64,000 bases of DNA from CAKSQF01 sp964582375 (GTDB lineage: Bacteria > Bacillota > Clostridia > Oscillospirales > CAG-272): the NCBI GenBank assembly GCA_964582375.1, contig CAZORL010000001.1, positions 90,939 to 154,938 on the forward strand. The letters are read 5' to 3'. The position numbers and the translations under genes were made by a program. The notes under the pieces were generated by a model. That model was not told the DNA's origin and ran no database searches. It saw only the letters and a list, made by a program, of their open reading frames with translations. Positions 34,601 to 41,866 of this stretch are shown here, piece after piece (positions within the stretch are counted from its first letter, which is position 1; each line of letters starts with the position of its first letter).

Positions 34601-35932
34601 CGCACCGTTTTTGAGGCGTATGCACTTCATGTCCTGACCGCCTATGTCAAGCACGCAGTCGGTCTCGGGATCAAAAAACTTTGCCGCAGTTGCATGTGCA
34701 ACCGTTTCGACCTCGCCCTCGTCAAGCGAAAATGCCGCCTTCAAGAGCAGCTCGCCGTATCCGGTCGAGCACGCACGCGATATCCTTGCAGTCGCGGGAA
34801 GTGTGTCCCTCAGTTTTTTCATCGAGTCAAGGGCGGTCTTTACCGGATCGCCTTTGTTGCTCTCGTATGATGAATATAAAAGCTCGCCGTCCTCGCCGAT
34901 AAGTGCGAGCTTTGTTGTGGTCGATCCTGCATCAATGCCCAAAAAGCAGTTTCCGACATATGTGGTCACATCACCCTTTTTGACTGTCGCTTCGGCGTGA
35001 CGCTTGACAAACTCGCTGTATTCGCTCTCGTTTTTGAACAGTACGTCAAGACGCTTGGTCTCAAATTCCGAAACACCTTTCTCCGAAAGGGCGTGCGAAA
35101 GCTCGGAAAGCTTTATCTCACTTTGCGAGCCGTCGTTTTCCTTCTCGGAGGTCATTGCCGCGCCGATCGCGGCAAAAAGATGCGAATTTTCGGGGTCGAT
35201 CACCTCGTCCTTGCCGAGATCGAGCGTTTTGATAAACAGCTTCTTAAGCTCGGGCAAAAAGTGCAGAGGACCGCCGAGAAAAGCGACCTTTCCTTTGATC
35301 GGCTTGCCGCACGCAAGTCCCGAAACCGTCTGATTGACGACGGCTTGAAGAACCGAGGCGGCGATGTCTTCTCTTGCCGCACCGTCGTTTATGAGCGGCT
35401 GAATATCGGTCTTGGCAAAAACGCCGCATCGTGACGCTATGGGGTAGATCTCTCGCGCATTTGCGGCAAGAGTGTTAAGCCCCGAGGCGTCTGTTTGAAG
35501 CAGAGCTGCCATCTGATCGATAAACGATCCCGTACCACCCGCACATACGCCGTTCATCCTTTCGTCAAGTCCGCCCGCAAAATAGATGATCTTTGCGTCC
35601 TCACCGCCGAGCTCGACCGCAACATCGGTGAGCGGATGATACTTTTTGAGTGCCGTCGCTACCGCAACGACCTCTTGAACGAATTTGATATTCAGCGATT
35701 TTGCGATGCCGATGGCACCCGAGCCGGTAATGCAGGCGGAGAGCGCAAGATCGCCGAGCGAATCGCGTGCCTCGTCGAGCAGACCGATCAGTGTCTGCTT
35801 TGTGTTTGCAAGATGTCGGCGATATTTTCCGAATACCGTTTTGCCCTCTTCGTCAATTATCGCAAGCTTAACCGTCGTTGATCCAATGTCAATTCCGGCA
35901 TGAAAGCCGTGAAGAATATTTCCTTCTTTCAT
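31610..35932 (-). CDS. Giant 2-hydroxyacyl-CoA dehydratase activator/reductase fusion
   Basis: A 1440-residue protein. Two ASKHA ATPase modules of the HgdC/BadF type come first: HAGIDIGSTTVKLAI (about 10-24) with NGVCAGGTGSFID and SRCGVFAKTDIQ, and FLGIDAGSTTTKLAL (about 329-343) with EACSSGCGSFI and GTRCTVFMNSN; these cysteines ligate the bridging [4Fe-4S] cluster in activators. Then a DUF2229-type domain with CGGCENNC (about 628-635) and ESECYPAKLAHGH, and a C-terminal HgdB-like region (MTQTGGCCRASNY). Such proteins occur widely in anaerobes; ATP-driven low-potential electron transfer is the likely chemistry, but the substrate is unknown. It overlaps the truncated plsY by 4 bases. Confidence 0.88.
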   Translation of the reverse strand: MKEGNILHGFHAGIDIGSTTVKLAIIDEEGKTVFGKYRRHLANTKQTLIGLLDEARDSLGDLALSACITGSGAIGIAKSLNIKFVQEVVAVATALKKYHPLTDVAVELGGEDAKIIYFAGGLDERMNGVCAGGTGSFIDQMAALLQTDASGLNTLAANAREIYPIASRCGVFAKTDIQPLINDGAAREDIAASVLQAVVNQTVSGLACGKPIKGKVAFLGGPLHFLPELKKLFIKTLDLGKDEVIDPENSHLFAAIGAAMTSEKENDGSQSEIKLSELSHALSEKGVSEFETKRLDVLFKNESEYSEFVKRHAEATVKKGDVTTYVGNCFLGIDAGSTTTKLALIGEDGELLYSSYESNKGDPVKTALDSMKKLRDTLPATARISRACSTGYGELLLKAAFSLDEGEVETVAHATAAKFFDPETDCVLDIGGQDMKCIRLKNGAIDSIMLNEACSSGCGSFIENFANSLSMSAEEFAKEAIFAKAPVDLGTRCTVFMNSNVKQAQKEGASVSDISAGLAYSVIKNALYKVIKLASSDDLGRHIVVQGGTFYNRAVLRALESITGTNVVCPDISGLMGAFGAALIAREHFDGKESSIISLDSLDSFSYQSRTTRCGGCENNCMLTVNTFSTNKKYITGNRCEKMVGANGVGQRGEDLVEYKRSRIFGYESLTAEDAPRGVIGIPRVLNIYENYPFWATFFKELGFSVVLSPYSSRKIYQLGMDSIPSESECYPAKLAHGHVKWLIEKGVTTIFHPSVFYERTESSDAKNHYNCPMVISYPENIKNNMEEISENNVRYLHPFLAFTDEKTVTKRLCEICFDVWSIDKSEVKRAAALAWAEQTRAKEDIRKEGARLLDKLEREGKCGIVLAGRPYHIDPEINHGIPEMIASFGLSVFTEDSLPLPAGSGRELRVLDQWTYHARLYAAAEYVCGRDDLELIQLNSFGCGLDAVTTDQVCEILENAGRLYTVLKIDEVNNLGSARIRVRSLIAAMKMKKALSCGEGNDTKKYDYKRVEFTKEMFDEGYTILAPSMSPIHFDILKPIFVKNGFNIVMLDKPSKRAVDMGLKYVNNDACYPSIITVGQMMDAVLSGEYDTSKLALMMTQTGGCCRASNYVGFIRRALDSAGLSHIPVISLSAQGLEKNSGFKIKPGMLIDAMKGLIWGDVIMRCLYRTRPYEIKLGSANALRDKWIGRCSDILSGKVKKVSYKEICREIVSDFDTLPIYEDMKKPRVGIVGEILVKYMPIANNNLVELLEKEGAEAVVPDFLDFLSMCIYNMIPKVKELGTQYWGLLVSHVGIDALKALRAPAADALKNSKRFSAPTDIEKTAEYAEKYLSICNQYGEGWFLCGEMIELIHDGAPNIVCVQPFGCLPNHVVGKGVIKAIKKDYPYSNIAAVDYDPGASEVNQLNRIKLMLATAKDNLRQAQSQRKREKESTKATVAK

Positions 35933-36219
35933 TTGCTATCCTTACTTCCTTCTTCGGTTTGAGAAGCTTGCTTTTCACTTTTGAAAAGTCCAAGCTTCCG
36001 TTCTTCTCCTTTTATGAGGCTTTTTATATTTTCAGTGTGCCTGAATATAATAAACAGTACACACAAGGAGTAGATAAGAACAGCGGGCGGCGGAGCACCG
36101 AGCAGTGCCGCGGCGATCGCACCCGCAAATAAAAGAGTAAGCGAGAGCCTTGATCGGCTCTCCCTAAACCTCTTGTTGATACACTCGCTGTCAATAACTG
36201 CTTTCAGAGTTGACTTCAT
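35929..36219 (-). pseudogene. plsY: C-terminal fragment of glycerol-3-phosphate acyltransferase PlsY
   Basis: A 96-codon frame. Residues about 22-80 (LSLTLLFAGAIAAALLGAPP, a hydrophobic span, then IIFRHTENIKSLIKGEERKL) match the end of PlsY, whose proteins finish with a membrane helix and an RHRENIxRLxxGxE motif. The glycine-rich catalytic loops of the first 130 residues (the SGNAGATN and GGKG blocks) are missing; the first 18 residues look unrelated. Upstream lies a response-regulator remnant instead. A non-functional relic, still overlapping the activator start by 4 bases, is the simplest reading; a repurposed small membrane protein is possible. Confidence 0.6.
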
Positions 36220-36458
36220 TTCAGACTTGTCCCTCTGATCTTATCGTTTCGTGTCCGAGTCCGCACACCGATCCTGTCGAGAATATCATCCCCGATAGCT
36301 ATTCGTCGCTCGCTTGCGATCTTCGTACGACGAAACAGTGCTTTGATGCGCAAAAGCATCTTCTCCTCGTCGATCGACTTCGCCGTGTAATCGTCGTCCA
36401 CTACGAGAGATCCGAGGTGCTCGTCAGCAGGGAGAATGCGAAACACTATGATAACTCT
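36220..36458 (-). pseudogene. Remnant of an OmpR-type response regulator receiver domain
   Basis: In the minus-strand frame, bases about 36258-36458 encode RRVIIVFRILPADEHLGS, then LVVDDDYTAKSIDEEKMLLR, then IKALFRRTKIASERRIAIGD. This resembles the last third of a receiver domain (PVIFLTAR...GADDYITKPFDxEELLxRIKALLRR) and the linker to a winged helix. The frame begins within the tRNA, has no ribosome site, lacks the phosphorylated aspartate region and stops before any DNA-binding domain. It is therefore a decayed fragment. Confidence 0.55.
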
Positions 36459-36480
36459 TCGCTTTTTCAGATTGCAGATA

Positions 36481-36521
36481 AATACAAACAAAACCTCGGA
36501 TGCCAAAAGCATCCGAGGTTT
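36481..36521 (-). terminator. Terminator of the tRNA-Val gene
   Basis: A perfect 13-bp inverted repeat (AAACCTCGGATGC / GCATCCGAGGTTT) with a 5-base loop begins 3 bases beyond the tRNA CCA end; on the minus strand it is followed by TTTTGTTTGTATTT. Confidence 0.85.
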
Positions 36522-36523
36522 AT

Positions 36524-36600
36524 TGGTGGAGACAATTGGAATCGAACCAATGACCTCATGCATGTCAAGCATGCACTCTAACCAGCTGAGCTATGCCTCC
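36524..36600 (-). tRNA. tRNA-Val (anticodon GAC), CCA encoded
   Basis: The minus strand folds as a 77-base cloverleaf: acceptor GGAGGCA pairs with TGTCTCC (one G-U), the D arm is GCTC-AGCTGGTTA-GAGT, the anticodon stem CATGC/GCATG holds loop TTGACAT with anticodon GAC, and the T arm is ATTGG-TTCGATT-CCAAT. A discriminator A and an encoded CCA end follow. It has its own promoter and terminator. Confidence 0.93.
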
Positions 36601-36610
36601 GACAGATGAT

Positions 36611-36639
36611 ATGATATCATATTTTTTCAAAAAAATCAA
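36611..36639 (-). promoter_or_regulatory. Promoter of tRNA-Val
   Basis: On the minus strand TTGATT (36634-36639) and TATCAT (36611-36616) are 17 bases apart; the -10 ends 10 bases before the mature tRNA 5' end. Confidence 0.65.
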
Positions 36640-36746
36640 TACCCAAAATTGCACAAACTTTTGTGCCTTTTTGGGGCGTGTTATTGTATGTTTGACAAAA
36701 ATCACATCTTTACTGCTCTGCAAGGGAATATTTGCACTCGTTCTTA

Positions 36747-36774
36747 TTGACTTTTTTTAAAAAAATGCTATAAT
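36747..36774 (+). promoter_or_regulatory. Promoter of the metF-metH operon
   Basis: TTGACT (36747-36752), a 16-base spacer and TATAAT (36769-36774) lie about 31 bases before the metF ATG. No S-box-like leader fits in the short space, so riboswitch control by SAM is not supported. Confidence 0.75.
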
Positions 36775-36805
36775 AAATGATATTAATTTCAGGGGAAGAA
36801 AACCA

Positions 36806-37675
36806 ATGAAAATCAAAGAAATACTTTCAAAAAACAGATCATCGGGTAAAAACACACTTTCCTTCGAGGTCTTTCCGCCAAAGACTTCATCGAGCGTTCA
36901 AAGCGTGATCGCCGCCGCCGAGAGCATCGCAGCTCTTTCGCCCTCATTCATGAGTGTCACCTACGGTGCTGGAGGCGGATCGTCCGAGTACACGCTCTCC
37001 GTAGCCTCCGATCTTCAAAGAGTCGGAGTGACGGCACTTGCACATCTTACCTGTGTCGGCGCATCGCGTGAAGGAATATCGGAAAAACTTGAGCTTATAA
37101 AGAACGCCGGCATAGAAAACATACTTGCCCTGCGCGGTGACCTTCCCGCGGGCTATGTTCCCGGAGAGTTTAAGCACGCCTGCGAGCTTGTCGGTGCTAT
37201 CAGAGCATCCGGCGATTTCTGTATCGGCGGTGCGTGTTACCCCGAGGGACACCCCGAATCGCCGACCCTTGACGACGATATAACCCATTTGAAGGAAAAG
37301 GCAGACTCGGGATGTGATTTCTTCACCACTCAGATGTTTTTTGACAATAATATTTTCTATAACTTTATGTACAAGGTCAGAGATGCCGGTATCACGCTCC
37401 CGGTGATCGCCGGAATCATGCCCGTAACAAAGGCGAAGCAGATAACTCGTATATGTACGCTGTCGGGATCGCCTCTGCCCGTGAAGTTCAGACGAATAGT
37501 CGAAAAATTCGGCGACAGCCCTGACGCAATGCGTCAGGCAGGGATCGCATATGCCACCGAGCAGATCATCGATCTGTACGCAAACGGTGTCGATGCCGTA
37601 CATGTTTACTCGATGAACGATGCCGATGTTGCCAAAAAGATATCCGATAATCTGTCATCGATCATCGGAATATAA
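36806..37675 (+). CDS. metF: 5,10-methylenetetrahydrofolate reductase
   Basis: Makes 5-methyltetrahydrofolate for methionine synthesis. The 289-residue TIM-barrel flavoprotein shows the N-terminal FEVFPPKT (catalytic Glu), SVTYGAGGGS (about 50-59), LAHLTCVG, NILALRGDLPAGY (FAD/folate site) and FFTTQMFFDN. The ribosome site is AGGGGAAG. It is followed after 11 bases by metH on the same strand, so both folate steps of methionine synthesis are co-transcribed. Confidence 0.95.
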   Translation: MKIKEILSKNRSSGKNTLSFEVFPPKTSSSVQSVIAAAESIAALSPSFMSVTYGAGGGSSEYTLSVASDLQRVGVTALAHLTCVGASREGISEKLELIKNAGIENILALRGDLPAGYVPGEFKHACELVGAIRASGDFCIGGACYPEGHPESPTLDDDITHLKEKADSGCDFFTTQMFFDNNIFYNFMYKVRDAGITLPVIAGIMPVTKAKQITRICTLSGSPLPVKFRRIVEKFGDSPDAMRQAGIAYATEQIIDLYANGVDAVHVYSMNDADVAKKISDNLSSIIGI

Positions 37676-37686
37676 GGGGTGATCTT

Positions 37687-40059
37687 TTGCGTACCGATAT
37701 AACAAAGAAGATCCGCGAGAAGATATTTTATCTCGATTGCGGAATGGGAACGTCGCTTCAAAACGCGGGGCTCGGACCAAATGAGTGCTCTGAGACCTTC
37801 GGTGCCGATCATCCCGAGCTCATTACCGCACATCACGTTGCCTGCTACAATGCGGGTGCGGATGCCGTATACGCAAACACGTTCGGAATAAACGGTATTC
37901 GATATGATCTTGCCGAGTGCTCTCGCCTTGCCGCATCAGCTCTTTCGTGTGCAAATGCCGCAAGAGAGGTTGCCGAGCAAGAGGGCAGAGAGCTTTATGT
38001 CGGGCTGGATGTCGGTCCGACCGGCAAAATGCTCGCACCCTTTGGAGATCTGCCCTTTGAGGATGCCGTTGACGCTTTTGCCGCTCTCGTCAGATCGGCT
38101 GATCCTAAGCTGTATGATTTTATCGTCATCGAAACGATGACCGATATGTACGAGACAAAAGCCGCGGTAATCGCCGCAAAGGAAAATTCGGACAAGCCAA
38201 TCTTTGTCACAAATGTTTACGGCTCCGATTGCAGAATGCTCACCGGCGGTACACCTGAGTCGATGGTGACGATGCTTGAGAGCCTCGGGGTCTGCGCGAT
38301 CGGGCTGAACTGCTCACTTGGTCCAAAAGACATGACAGATACCGTAAAGCGTCTGTCGTCTGTCTGCTCACTGCCGATGATCGCAAAGCCAAACGCTGGG
38401 CTTCCCGATAAAGTCGGAGAGGATTTTGTGTATTCCGCCACCCCCGAGAGCTTTTCGGATGAAATGTCGGAACTTGTCAAAACAGGTGCGACCATTATCG
38501 GCGGATGTTGCGGAACGACTCCCGAATTTATCTCTGCACTCGTAAAAAGAACATCCGATATGCCGCTTAGATTGCCATGTGTAAAGAGCCACTCTGCCGT
38601 GTGCTCATTTTCAAAAACGGTCTTCTTTGACGGCACGACCGTTCCGATCGGGGAGAGGATCAATCCGACCGGTAAAAAGAAGCTTAAAGAGGCACTTAAA
38701 GCCCACGATATGGCGTATATCACCGAACAGGCTGTCGGTCAGGCTGAGAGGGGTGCGCTTGTCCTTGATGTCAATGTCGGTATGCCCGGCATCGACGAGG
38801 CGGATGTTATGCGTGAGGCGATCGAATCGGTGCAATCGGTCTCCGATCTTCCGCTTCAGATCGACAGCAGTGACCCTGTCGTGCTTGAGGTCGGGATGCG
38901 CGCCTATATCGGCAAACCTCTTGTAAATTCTGTAAACGGAAAAGAGGAGGTCATGCACGCCGTATTTCCTCTTGTGAAAAAATACGGCGGAACGCTTATC
39001 GCACTGACAATCGACGAAAACGGTATTCCGGGCGATGCCGACGGCAGGATAGATATTGCCAAAAAGATAATAAAAACCGCCGCCGAATACGGTATATCCG
39101 AGCGGGATATAATAGTAGATCCTCTCGCCATGGCTGTGTCCGCCGAGCCGAATGCCGCGATCGTTTCGCTTGAATGCGTAAAAAGGCTTCATGAATGCGG
39201 CATTAGGACGAGCCTCGGTGTGTCAAATGTTTCCTTCGGACTGCCCGATCGCGAGGCGGTCAACTCGACGTTTCTTGCGATGGCAATGCAGAACGGACTT
39301 TCTGCCGCGATAATCAATCCATATTCGATTGATACAATGAGAATAATGAGAGCCGCCGAAGTCATACTCGCAAGGGACGAAAACTGCGCAAATTATATAA
39401 ATGCGGCCCTCGACACTCCTGCCGCCACGCCGTCGGGTGCGGTGTCCGATGATATTACGCTCTACCGTGCGATCGTCAACGGCATGGCGGATAAGGCGGG
39501 TGAGCTTGCACTTGAAGAACTTCGGGTACGCGATCCGCTTGATATAGTCAATAAGGACATCATCCCCGCCCTTGACCGTGTCGGCACGGATTTCGAACAA
39601 AAGAAGGTCTTCCTTCCGTCACTGCTCACCGCCGCCCATGCGGTAAGTGCGGCGTTTGAGAAGATAAAGGCGACCCTTCCGAAAAACAGCGGCAAATATA
39701 CGGTCGTAATTGCTACCGTGAAGGGCGATATTCACGATATAGGAAAGAACATCGTCGCAACACTGCTTGAAAATTACGGCTATAATGTGGTAGATCTCGG
39801 AAAAGATGTCCCTCCCGATACCGTTGCCGATGCGGCAATCGAAAGAGGAGCAAGACTTGTCGGGCTTTCTGCACTCATGACAACGACTCTTCCCGCAATG
39901 CAGGAGACCCTCGAGGTCCTGCATAAGAGATGCCCCGATGTTAAGACGGTTGTCGGCGGAGCTGTTGTCACCGATGAATGGGCGCGTTCGGTCGGCGCGG
40001 ACAAATATGCCGCCGATGCAATGGAAACAGTGCGATACGCAGAGGAACTTCTCTCATGA
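37687..40059 (+). CDS. metH: Cobalamin-dependent methionine synthase, short form without activation domain
   Basis: Transfers the methyl group of methyltetrahydrofolate to homocysteine. The TTG start at 37687 follows AAGGGGTG. Domains in order: homocysteine-binding barrel (about 1-290) with zinc cysteines in IGLNCSLGP and GGCCGTTPE; pterin-binding barrel (about 315-555, with VPIGERINPTGKKKLK and LDVNVGMPGIDE); B12 cap (about 585-665); and B12-binding Rossmann domain with the DxHxxG motif in VKGDIHDIGKNIVA. At 790 residues it lacks the C-terminal AdoMet-binding reactivation domain of the 1227-residue E. coli enzyme, so a separate reactivase is presumably used. Its stop overlaps the next ATG (ATGA). 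Confidence 0.94.
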   Translation: MRTDITKKIREKIFYLDCGMGTSLQNAGLGPNECSETFGADHPELITAHHVACYNAGADAVYANTFGINGIRYDLAECSRLAASALSCANAAREVAEQEGRELYVGLDVGPTGKMLAPFGDLPFEDAVDAFAALVRSADPKLYDFIVIETMTDMYETKAAVIAAKENSDKPIFVTNVYGSDCRMLTGGTPESMVTMLESLGVCAIGLNCSLGPKDMTDTVKRLSSVCSLPMIAKPNAGLPDKVGEDFVYSATPESFSDEMSELVKTGATIIGGCCGTTPEFISALVKRTSDMPLRLPCVKSHSAVCSFSKTVFFDGTTVPIGERINPTGKKKLKEALKAHDMAYITEQAVGQAERGALVLDVNVGMPGIDEADVMREAIESVQSVSDLPLQIDSSDPVVLEVGMRAYIGKPLVNSVNGKEEVMHAVFPLVKKYGGTLIALTIDENGIPGDADGRIDIAKKIIKTAAEYGISERDIIVDPLAMAVSAEPNAAIVSLECVKRLHECGIRTSLGVSNVSFGLPDREAVNSTFLAMAMQNGLSAAIINPYSIDTMRIMRAAEVILARDENCANYINAALDTPAATPSGAVSDDITLYRAIVNGMADKAGELALEELRVRDPLDIVNKDIIPALDRVGTDFEQKKVFLPSLLTAAHAVSAAFEKIKATLPKNSGKYTVVIATVKGDIHDIGKNIVATLLENYGYNVVDLGKDVPPDTVADAAIERGARLVGLSALMTTTLPAMQETLEVLHKRCPDVKTVVGGAVVTDEWARSVGADKYAADAMETVRYAEELLS

Positions 40060-40547
40060 GTCCACACTTCTATGAAAAGCTAAATGCCTTTGCGGCAAAA
40101 AACAGATATTTGTCGGCATTTGTAATGATCATCGATAAAGTGCTTGTGATCGGCATATCCTTGTCCTACCTGCTTTTGCTGATCTCGCTTTTTGTCGGTC
40201 GATCGGACAGATCTCTTGCGTCTTTGCTTATCCCTGCGATCTCGTTTGTCTTTGTGTCGCTGCTCCGATATCTTATCGATCGAGCACGACCATATGATAA
40301 ACTGCATTTGCAGGAGATATTGAATGCACGAAAGAAGGGACGATCCTTCCCGAGCCGACATGTTTTCTCCGCATCCGTAATAGCGGCAACATTTTATCCG
40401 ATCTGCCCTGCGGTGTCGATCGCTCTCTTCGCGGCGGCAGTCCTGCTTGCCTTTTGCCGAGTGGTCGGAGGTGTTCATTATATCTCCGATGTGTTCGTCG
40501 GGCTCGCCCTTGGTGCGGCAGTCGGAATTTTGTATCTTTTTTTCTGA
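40056..40547 (+). CDS. PAP2-family membrane phosphatase
   Basis: A 163-residue membrane protein of the type 2 phosphatidic acid phosphatase family. The three signature blocks are present: RYLIDRARPYD (about 70-80, first block), FPSRHVFSA (about 103-111, PSGH-type with Arg for Gly) and CRVVGGVHYISDV (about 138-150, SRxxxGxHxxxD-type). It probably hydrolyses a lipid phosphate or undecaprenyl diphosphate. I use the ATG that overlaps the metH stop (ATGA) rather than an extension inside metH. Confidence 0.87.
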   Translation: MSPHFYEKLNAFAAKNRYLSAFVMIIDKVLVIGISLSYLLLLISLFVGRSDRSLASLLIPAISFVFVSLLRYLIDRARPYDKLHLQEILNARKKGRSFPSRHVFSASVIAATFYPICPAVSIALFAAAVLLAFCRVVGGVHYISDVFVGLALGAAVGILYLFF

Positions 40548-40574
40548 TTTTTGTAAAAAATTCTTGACATTGTA

Positions 40575-40603
40575 TTGACATTTGTGTTCTTAAGTGATAG
40601 AAT
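40575..40603 (+). promoter_or_regulatory. Promoter of the CobW-GTPase pair, with a duplicated TTGACAT
   Basis: TTGACA (40575-40580), a 17-base spacer and TAGAAT (40598-40603) lie about 41 bases before the first GTPase gene. A second TTGACAT begins at 40564, giving an 11-base-spaced direct repeat across the -35 that could be an operator; no Zur or Fur box is recognisable. Confidence 0.65.
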
Positions 40604-40643
40604 ATCGATGTTCACAAAAAATAATAAAAAGAAGGTTATATAG

Positions 40644-41855
40644 ATGACGAAAACAAAAATCGTGATTTTCTCGGGCTTTCTCGGCGCGGGAAAGACAACT
40701 CTTATAAAAAAGCTTATCGCCGACGGATACAGAGGCGAAAAGATCGTTCTTATCGAGAATGAATTCGGTCAGATAGGAATTGACGGCGGATTTCTCGGCG
40801 AATGCGGCGTTGAGATAACCGAAATGAACAGCGGTTGCATTTGCTGTTCGCTCGTCGGTGATTTCAGCAAGGCTCTTCGCAAGGTCATAGACGAATACGC
40901 TCCCGAGCGTATACTGATCGAGCCGTCGGGCGTCGGCAAGCTTTCGGATGTTGTCAGAGCTGTTCAGACGGTCATTGACGAGGGTGTAGAGCTTACCTCG
41001 TTCACAACCGTCGTTGATGCCTCGAAATGCAAGATGTATATGAAAAACTTCGGCGAGTTCTATGACGATCAGGTATCAAACGCAAGCTGTATCGTTCTCA
41101 GCCACACAGGCAAGATGACCGATGCAAAGATTGCCGAGACGGTCGAAATGCTTCGCGAGAAGAATGCCGACGCAACGGTCGTTACCACCGATTGGGATAA
41201 GCTCTCGGGCACGCAGATCATCGAGGCAATGGAGCATACCGCAACGCTTAAAGCAGAGCTTGAACGCCTCGCAAATGATGTCGAGCACCATCATCATCAC
41301 CACCATGATGAGGACGAATGCGACGATCCCGATTGCGAGTGCCACCATCATCACCACCATGATGACGATGATGACGACGATCACGAGCATCACCATCACC
41401 ATCACCATCACGACGAGGATGAATGTGACGATCCCGATTGCGAGTGCCATCATCACCATCACGATGACGATGACGACGACGATCACGAGCATCACCACCA
41501 TCACCATCACGATGAGGATGAATGCGACGATCCCGATTGCGAGTGCCACCACCATCACCACCATGATCACGATGCGGACGATGTTTTCTCAAGCTGGGGA
41601 ATCGAAACAACTGCAAAATATACACCCGAGAGGATAAGCGAGATCCTCGGCGAGCTTTCGAGCAACAGCCGATACGGCACAATACTCCGCGCAAAGGGCA
41701 TCGTTTGCGGACAGGATGATAGATGGATACACTTTGATTATGTTCCGGGAGAGCCCGATGTCAGATACGGTGCGGCTATCGTTATCGGTCGTGTTTGCGT
41801 AATAGGCTCAGGACTTGACAAGAGTGCGATAGCAAAGCTTTTTGCCGTCGATTGA
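40644..41855 (+). CDS. CobW/COG0523 GTPase with three His/Asp/Cys-rich metal-binding repeats
   Basis: A 403-residue G3E-type GTPase, probably a zinc or other metal chaperone. Walker A GFLGAGKT is at 11-18, the metal motif GCICC at 64-68 (the CxCC of the family), the IEPSGVG motif near 94, and a CobW C-terminal domain begins about residue 320. Between the GTPase core and C-terminal domain, residues 215-312 hold three tandem units of about 34 residues: a His tract, DEDECDDPDCEC, a second His tract, then an Asp tract (42 His and 9 Cys in total). His-rich loops occur in this family, but this one is long and very regular. AGAAGG precedes the start, and a partner gene follows 11 bases after. Confidence 0.93.
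   Translation: MTKTKIVIFSGFLGAGKTTLIKKLIADGYRGEKIVLIENEFGQIGIDGGFLGECGVEITEMNSGCICCSLVGDFSKALRKVIDEYAPERILIEPSGVGKLSDVVRAVQTVIDEGVELTSFTTVVDASKCKMYMKNFGEFYDDQVSNASCIVLSHTGKMTDAKIAETVEMLREKNADATVVTTDWDKLSGTQIIEAMEHTATLKAELERLANDVEHHHHHHHDEDECDDPDCECHHHHHHDDDDDDDHEHHHHHHHHDEDECDDPDCECHHHHHDDDDDDDHEHHHHHHHDEDECDDPDCECHHHHHHDHDADDVFSSWGIETTAKYTPERISEILGELSSNSRYGTILRAKGIVCGQDDRWIHFDYVPGEPDVRYGAAIVIGRVCVIGSGLDKSAIAKLFAVD
41286..41580 (+). repeat. Three in-frame tandem repeats, about 100 bases each, encoding His/Asp/Cys blocks
   Basis: Each unit encodes H7-8, DEDECDDPDCEC, H5-6, D7 and HE; the third ends early with a degenerate tail. The DNA between the His tracts is nearly identical in all copies (the segment GACGATCCCGATTGCGAGTG recurs exactly three times), which indicates recent duplication and likely copy-number instability. 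Confidence 0.95.
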
Positions 41856-41866
41856 GAGGTTTTTGT

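Noticed and set aside
36210..36581. 123-codon plus-strand ORF across the tRNA region
   Set aside because: It reads through the antisense of tRNA-Val and its terminator, so it cannot be a real gene.
41286..41580. Possible CRISPR or non-coding tandem repeat
   Set aside because: The repeats lie fully inside an open GTPase frame, have no spacers, and encode regular His/Asp/Cys blocks.
41076..41694. Long minus-strand and alternate-frame ORFs rich in Val, Met and Ile or in Arg/His across the His-repeat region
   Set aside because: They are shadow frames of the CAY/GAY codon repeats of the CobW-type GTPase; the apparent membrane-like sequence is an artefact of reading those codons in reverse.
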